The notes under the pieces were generated by a model, which saw only the letters and a list, made by a program, of their open reading frames with translations, was not told the DNA's origin and did not search any database. This document shows positions 49,150-52,817 of a stretch of DNA of 52,817 nt, piece after piece. The translations under genes and the position numbers were made by a program. Source of the DNA: Ascoidea tarda (nom. inval.) (lineage: Eukaryota > Ascomycota > Saccharomycetes > Ascoideales > Ascoideaceae); contig JAKTTS010000043.1 in NCBI GenBank assembly GCA_030560485.1, positions 1-52,817 on the forward strand. Reading direction: 5' to 3'. How positions within the stretch are numbered: the first letter of the stretch is position 1; each line of letters starts with the position of its first letter.

Positions 49150-49572
49150 TTTATGATGATATGAGAGCCTTTTGTTGAAGAACTGGCGATAAGAGCTAAT
49201 CGGCGGGTCACGTTTGAGTGGATGTGTTTAGCAGACATTTCCTGAATTTGCAGGGAATTTTAGTAGTGAAATTTCTTAAGTGAACAATCTGTTCCATTTC
49301 TACATTCTGATTGATTTCAGATACAAAGCAAAGACGATCATCAATACCCAAAAAATAAAGTAATCATTAATTATGATATTGAATTTGAAAGAATCCACCG
49401 TAAAAAGAAATAAAAATATTGAACAAAAACATAAAACAGTAAAAAACACTCAAAAGCAGATGAATAAGAATTTTTTTAAAGAAATTTTTGCACCAAAATA
49501 TCATGAAATCAACAACAAAAATAACAAATAGATATAAACAAATTGAGGATGAAGGTAATCAAAGTTGAACCA

Positions 49573-49616
49573 AGAATGAAGAATGAAGAATGAAGAATGA
49601 AGAATGAAGAATGAAA
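49573..49616. repeat. GAATGAA heptamer tandem repeat
   Basis: Six perfect 7-bp units lie about 60 bp beyond the stop codon of the tail-anchored protein gene, on its 3' side. Confidence 0.9.
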
Positions 49617-49675
49617 TTATGAAAAAAAACAATGAAACATTGAAACAAAGAAGGAAAAAAAGAAACAAAAAAAAA

Positions 49676-51139
49676 TTAAACAAAAAGTTCCAAAAAGATA
49701 AAGCTTGGAACTGAAATAATTAAAATGACCAAAACAATTAAGATAAATGAATAAAAACTTGAGATATTCCTCACATGCCTTGCTCTTTCATATCTATTAT
49801 CGAAAGTAATTGAATGGTAGTATTTGGGATAATTTTGAAGAAAGTTTTCATTTGTATAATCATTTGAAAAACAAACATAGGATAGAATCATTAAAATTTT
49901 GATCAATTCTGGGTTATCATCGGTATTTGGTTTATTTAGTCTTAAAACCCTTTTCTTCAATTTTTCTGTTGAGTACACAAGGTTTTTGCTAGATTCTCTT
50001 TTATGTCTGGAGCCAGAATTTTTCTTTTTCCTTAATCTTTTATGAGTAACAGAATTATCATTTTTTCTTCTATTGCCATTTGAATTTAAACCGTTATCAA
50101 TTTTAAACATATTTTGGTGAGAATTGTTGGTGTCTCTAATTTGATTTGGATCTGTACCGTTGAACAAGACAGCATTTCTGTTATTTTGAATTGAGAATGG
50201 ATCGTCTTTATCAGATTTATTAATGATCTGAACTTCAAAATCGTTATTATCGTTGCTATCGTTAAGTGAATTACTTACGCTATCAGGAAATATACCATTT
50301 AAATAATTGCTTATTCTTAAATTTTGAGCGCTTTCACTTCTTTTGATTTTTTCAGTTTCTAATTTGTTGAGTATTGGAGGCTGTTTGTTATCAAATTTGT
50401 TGATATCAACAGTGGGATTGAAACTAACTCTTCTTGAGGAATCTACAGATGAATTTCTCCTGGATCTTCCAGGAGTTTTCATAGATGATCTTCTGATTAG
50501 CTTTGGTCGTTCGGGTAGTTCCTCTTTACTGACTGTATTTGATTCAGGCTGAGAGGAACTACTCAGCTTTTTGATGTGGCTATTATAGGAAGTATTTGAT
50601 CTAAAGACATTGCTGAGACTATGATTACTGGGGTTATTGGAGTTGGTATTGATTGAGAGATCATCGTTGTTGTTACTATTGGTTTCAAAAGAGTTCAGGG
50701 TTTTCTGATAGGAGGGTAAAGTATCGAGGGTCTTTGATTTGTATATGGGGACTTTTGCTCGTTCAATCTTTGGGGGCAGCTGCAATTGTTTCAAAGGTGA
50801 CAATAAAGATGGATTCAAAGGATCCATAATCTTAGATTGTAATTGTTGTTGGAGGGTGGGTTGCTGGAGGTTAGTATTGTTTGACGTTGAAAATTCAGGT
50901 AAAGAGGCATAAACAGATGTCTTAGGATAAGATATTTTCCCATGATAAGGTTTTTTGTTAAGGTATTTTCTCTTTATTGCTTCATAGTTTGCTGAAGTAT
51001 TGTCTGAATGAGATAAAGAATTGGATAGTGAGTAGCTCTTTGAAATGCTTGTGTCCTGGGATTCAGAGTGGTTGTAATTCTTCAAATCAGATGATTGTGG
51101 GAGTGACAGGACTCTAGTCTCTTCATACAGCATTTCCAT
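49676..51139 (-). CDS. Hypothetical tail-anchored protein with a PP1-docking RVSF motif
   Basis: I do not recognise this 487-residue protein. Residues 1-400 are polar, Ser/Asn-rich and probably disordered. They contain RRSSMKTPGRSRRNSS and then RRVSFNPTVDINKF. RVSF (237-240) fits the RVxF consensus for docking protein phosphatase 1 (Glc7), flanked by basophilic-kinase-type sites (RRSS, RRNS). A folded-looking segment follows (PELIKILMILSYVCFSNDYT). A single hydrophobic helix of about 23 residues near 463-485 (FYSFILIVLVILIISVPSFI) ends almost at the C-terminus, which is typical of a tail anchor in the ER or nuclear envelope with the bulk cytosolic. No signal peptide is present. A role as a membrane-bound Glc7 regulator is inference. 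Confidence 0.7.
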   Translation of the reverse strand: MEMLYEETRVLSLPQSSDLKNYNHSESQDTSISKSYSLSNSLSHSDNTSANYEAIKRKYLNKKPYHGKISYPKTSVYASLPEFSTSNNTNLQQPTLQQQLQSKIMDPLNPSLLSPLKQLQLPPKIERAKVPIYKSKTLDTLPSYQKTLNSFETNSNNNDDLSINTNSNNPSNHSLSNVFRSNTSYNSHIKKLSSSSQPESNTVSKEELPERPKLIRRSSMKTPGRSRRNSSVDSSRRVSFNPTVDINKFDNKQPPILNKLETEKIKRSESAQNLRISNYLNGIFPDSVSNSLNDSNDNNDFEVQIINKSDKDDPFSIQNNRNAVLFNGTDPNQIRDTNNSHQNMFKIDNGLNSNGNRRKNDNSVTHKRLRKKKNSGSRHKRESSKNLVYSTEKLKKRVLRLNKPNTDDNPELIKILMILSYVCFSNDYTNENFLQNYPKYYHSITFDNRYERARHVRNISSFYSFILIVLVILIISVPSFIFLELFV

Positions 51140-51363
51140 TAATATTCTGGGAATTTATATAAAAACAACTTACAAAATAAGTGATACCTATTTAAACTGA
51201 TTCCAGCCAGAAGTTAACCTCATTCTCACTACAAAACACCACCAGCAAAACCGAACCTTAAGGAACCTTAACAAAGCTGGATAGACGAATTGGAGCTGCG
51301 ACGAGTTTGCGTCTGACTCCACCACGCCTGGACCGCTCGGCATCCCGCTTTTGGTCTACCGCG
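51140..51363. other. Promoter of the tail-anchored protein gene, GC-rich distal half
   Basis: Composition changes sharply near 51235, from AT-rich to a GC-rich island that continues into the next gene. A weak tRNA-like A box on the minus strand near 51330 has no matching acceptor stem and is rejected. Confidence 0.4.
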
Positions 51364-52374
51364 CTACGGCCGGAGAAGGTCCTCAAGCTGCGCAAGCTGC
51401 ACGTGCTGCAATTGCCGAAGCGGCGGTAAGCGCGTTCTGCCGCTGTGGTGCGCATGAGATCCATTGTGCTGGTTCAGATTTAGGAGCTTGTCCAAAAAGT
51501 CCAGTTCTGGTTTTTGTGGAAGCGCACCAGCCTCAGGCAGGCTCGTGGTGCTGGTGCTTCTGCTGTCTGTGGGACGCTCGCCGGTGATGTTCACATTCAA
51601 CAAGTCGCTCAAGTCCTGCTCGAAGTTCTGTTGCTTCCTGGCTTTCTGCGAACTGGCCAAGGACTCGCTGATTAGCAAGTCGATCTGCTCTCTGTCCTTT
51701 TTCTCGTTGGAGTCATCTTTGACCAATGTTTTGGATTTCGAATCAAGTCTCATCACTTTGCCATTTGACTTGTTTTTTGACCTGAACACTAATTCAGAAC
51801 TTCTACTGTCCACAGATGAGAACTTCTTCTTGAGATCGTCGAGAAACTTTTGTTTTTTTATTTTTTCTTGTAGTTGTGCAAAATTCTCTTCCTCTTCTTT
51901 CGATAACACAGTGTGGGTATCATTCGTTTCCTTCTGGTTAGAACCATACGAGTCAAACTTTAGTTTGTTTATTTGGTTTCGTTTTTCATATTTGTTTGGT
52001 TTTTTGCCCACTACTTGAGATTTAATCATGAAGTCTCCTTCAACTTTTGTCTGGATTTTGGATTTAGCCAAAGAAAGATAGTAGAGCGATTCTTCAAGAT
52101 CATCTTCTTCAAAAGAGATATCTCTGTTATCAACTTCATTATCAAGATCACCATTAACTTCAGTGCCAGACCTGTTGTCAGAATCATGATTAGATTGATT
52201 ATCAGATTGATTATCGTTTGTTTGCTCCTCATCTGCATTGTTTATATCGTTTATTTGATTGTTGGCATTAGATTCTTTGTTTGAGTTTTCATTTGGTAAT
52301 GCTTTCTTCTTCTTTGCCAAATACCTTCTCTTTGCCTTCTTGTCCCATTTATTGTTGTGTAAAACCATCTTCAC
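51364..52374 (-). CDS. Hypothetical basic/acidic low-complexity protein (336 aa)
   Basis: I do not recognise this protein. The start MKMVLHNNKWDKKAKRRYLA (a second Met at residue 3 is an equally good start) is strongly basic. An Asn/Asp/Gln-rich tract (residues 30-85) and an acidic stretch (FEEDDLEESLYYLSLAKSKI) follow. Charged helices then appear (EEEENFAQLQEKIKKQKFLD and DREQIDLLISESLASSQKAR). The composition suggests a nuclear or nucleolar assembly-type protein, but no domain is named. No membrane segment is visible. The last about 75 codons lie in a GC-rich island and read GRTRLPPLRQLQHVQLAQLE, unlike the AT-rich remainder. Either the island has crept into the gene or the true C-terminus differs. 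Confidence 0.6.
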   Translation of the reverse strand: MKMVLHNNKWDKKAKRRYLAKKKKALPNENSNKESNANNQINDINNADEEQTNDNQSDNQSNHDSDNRSGTEVNGDLDNEVDNRDISFEEDDLEESLYYLSLAKSKIQTKVEGDFMIKSQVVGKKPNKYEKRNQINKLKFDSYGSNQKETNDTHTVLSKEEEENFAQLQEKIKKQKFLDDLKKKFSSVDSRSSELVFRSKNKSNGKVMRLDSKSKTLVKDDSNEKKDREQIDLLISESLASSQKARKQQNFEQDLSDLLNVNITGERPTDSRSTSTTSLPEAGALPQKPELDFLDKLLNLNQHNGSHAHHSGRTRLPPLRQLQHVQLAQLEDLLRP

Positions 52375-52817
52375 TAAAAATCAATATTTTAAATGAGAAT
52401 TATTATATTAACCGCATTAAAAGCAAATTCAGCTGATTTCAAGAAAACCCAAAATAGAACAACATAAAAAAAACAATAATATTCCGCTTTTTCAAGCTAC
52501 ACTATCATTGTAATCGCTTTCTACCAGGCGATATGTATCATTTGTGAAAAAGTTGTTAATTATCAGACAGTTAAAATCTATAATACCAGTAAGAAATTAG
52601 AATAATAAAAAGTTATATATGAAATCTAGCACCAGTTATTTAGTAATATATAGGAAATTTAATCTAGTAAAACAAAAAAGCGAAACCTGAATGTGAAACA
52701 AAAAATCATGAAAATGCTAAAAACTAAGTCATTAAAAGAACAAAGATAACAAAGCAAAAAATTAAAATAAAATAAAATAAAATAAAATAAAATAAAATAA
52801 AATAAAATAAAATAAAA
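52375..52817. other. Upstream region of the 336-aa gene to the window edge
   Basis: AT-rich, with no gene or RNA seen. It ends in a pentamer microsatellite. Confidence 0.5.
52764..52817. repeat. (AAAAT)n microsatellite
   Basis: About eleven perfect AAAAT pentamers continue to the window edge, so the full length is unknown. Confidence 0.95.

Larger units (their letters stand above)
49029..49675. other. Intergenic VPS36 promoter with two tandem repeats
   Basis: This spacer contains a 12-mer tandem array (49063-49149) close to the VPS36 start and a heptamer array (49573-49616) near the next gene's stop codon. The middle is AT-rich and shows no gene or RNA. Confidence 0.5.

Noticed and set aside
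51275-51362. Minus-strand tRNA-like A box (GCCGAGCGGTCCAGGCG)
   Set aside because: No complementary acceptor stem and no acceptable B box; it lies in a GC-rich island where such matches arise by chance.
1-52817. Transposons, virus-like elements, CRISPR arrays, or a linked biosynthetic or defence cluster
   Set aside because: No reverse transcriptase, integrase, transposase, capsid or terminal-repeat pattern was seen, and the genes are conserved housekeeping functions with no shared pathway.

Overview
This is a gene-dense nuclear segment of a budding yeast (Saccharomycotina). The evidence is compact AT-rich coding sequence with long Asn/Ser tracts, almost no introns, short intergenic spacers, and a set of recognisable yeast orthologues (GCD6, BLM10, TSR1, TEL2, NOP7, MCM2, VPS36, ATP20, SIL1). 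A probable eIF3 subunit k, which Saccharomyces cerevisiae lacks, and a Bim1-like surface protein argue against a close relative of S. cerevisiae. In-frame CTG codons fall in hydrophobic positions, which fits ordinary Leu decoding rather than CUG-Ser. I cannot name the species.

Layout. 1-7364: a KIN1/KIN2 kinase (minus, running off the left edge), a tRNA-Thr(TGU) gene, GCD6 (eIF2B epsilon) and a secreted GPI-anchored Bim1-like protein. 7365-16453: Mediator subunit Med5/Nut1 (minus), a small coiled-coil protein, the ER exchange factor SIL1, an overlapping convergent gene that may be Rad33-like, eIF3k, and the intron-containing ATP synthase subunit g gene ATP20. 16890-29062: the proteasome activator BLM10, a Zn2Cys6 transcription factor and a YDR124W-like (DUF2841) protein. 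30463-38603: TSR1, TEL2 and NOP7. 39195-52374: a PPQ1/PPZ-type phosphatase, a mitochondrial PPR protein, MCM2, VPS36, a tail-anchored protein with a PP1-docking motif, and a basic/acidic low-complexity protein.

The genes are mostly unrelated housekeeping functions: translation initiation, 40S and 60S assembly, replication, ESCRT-II, proteasome, PIKK chaperoning and OXPHOS. There is no operon-like or biosynthetic cluster, and I see no transposon, virus-like element or CRISPR. Some promoters carry legible sites: SCB plus MCB boxes before MCM2; paired Gcn4-type and CACGTG sites between PPQ1 and the PPR gene; CACGTG plus CCAAT before ATP20.

I did not find a new biological system. The best unexplained structure is a nested imperfect palindrome of about 125 bp at 33075-33200, between TSR1 and TEL2. 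Also notable are sharply bounded GC-rich islands in an AT-rich background, a 13-base motif shared by two distant intergenic regions, and a departure from the usual C-terminal motif in BLM10.
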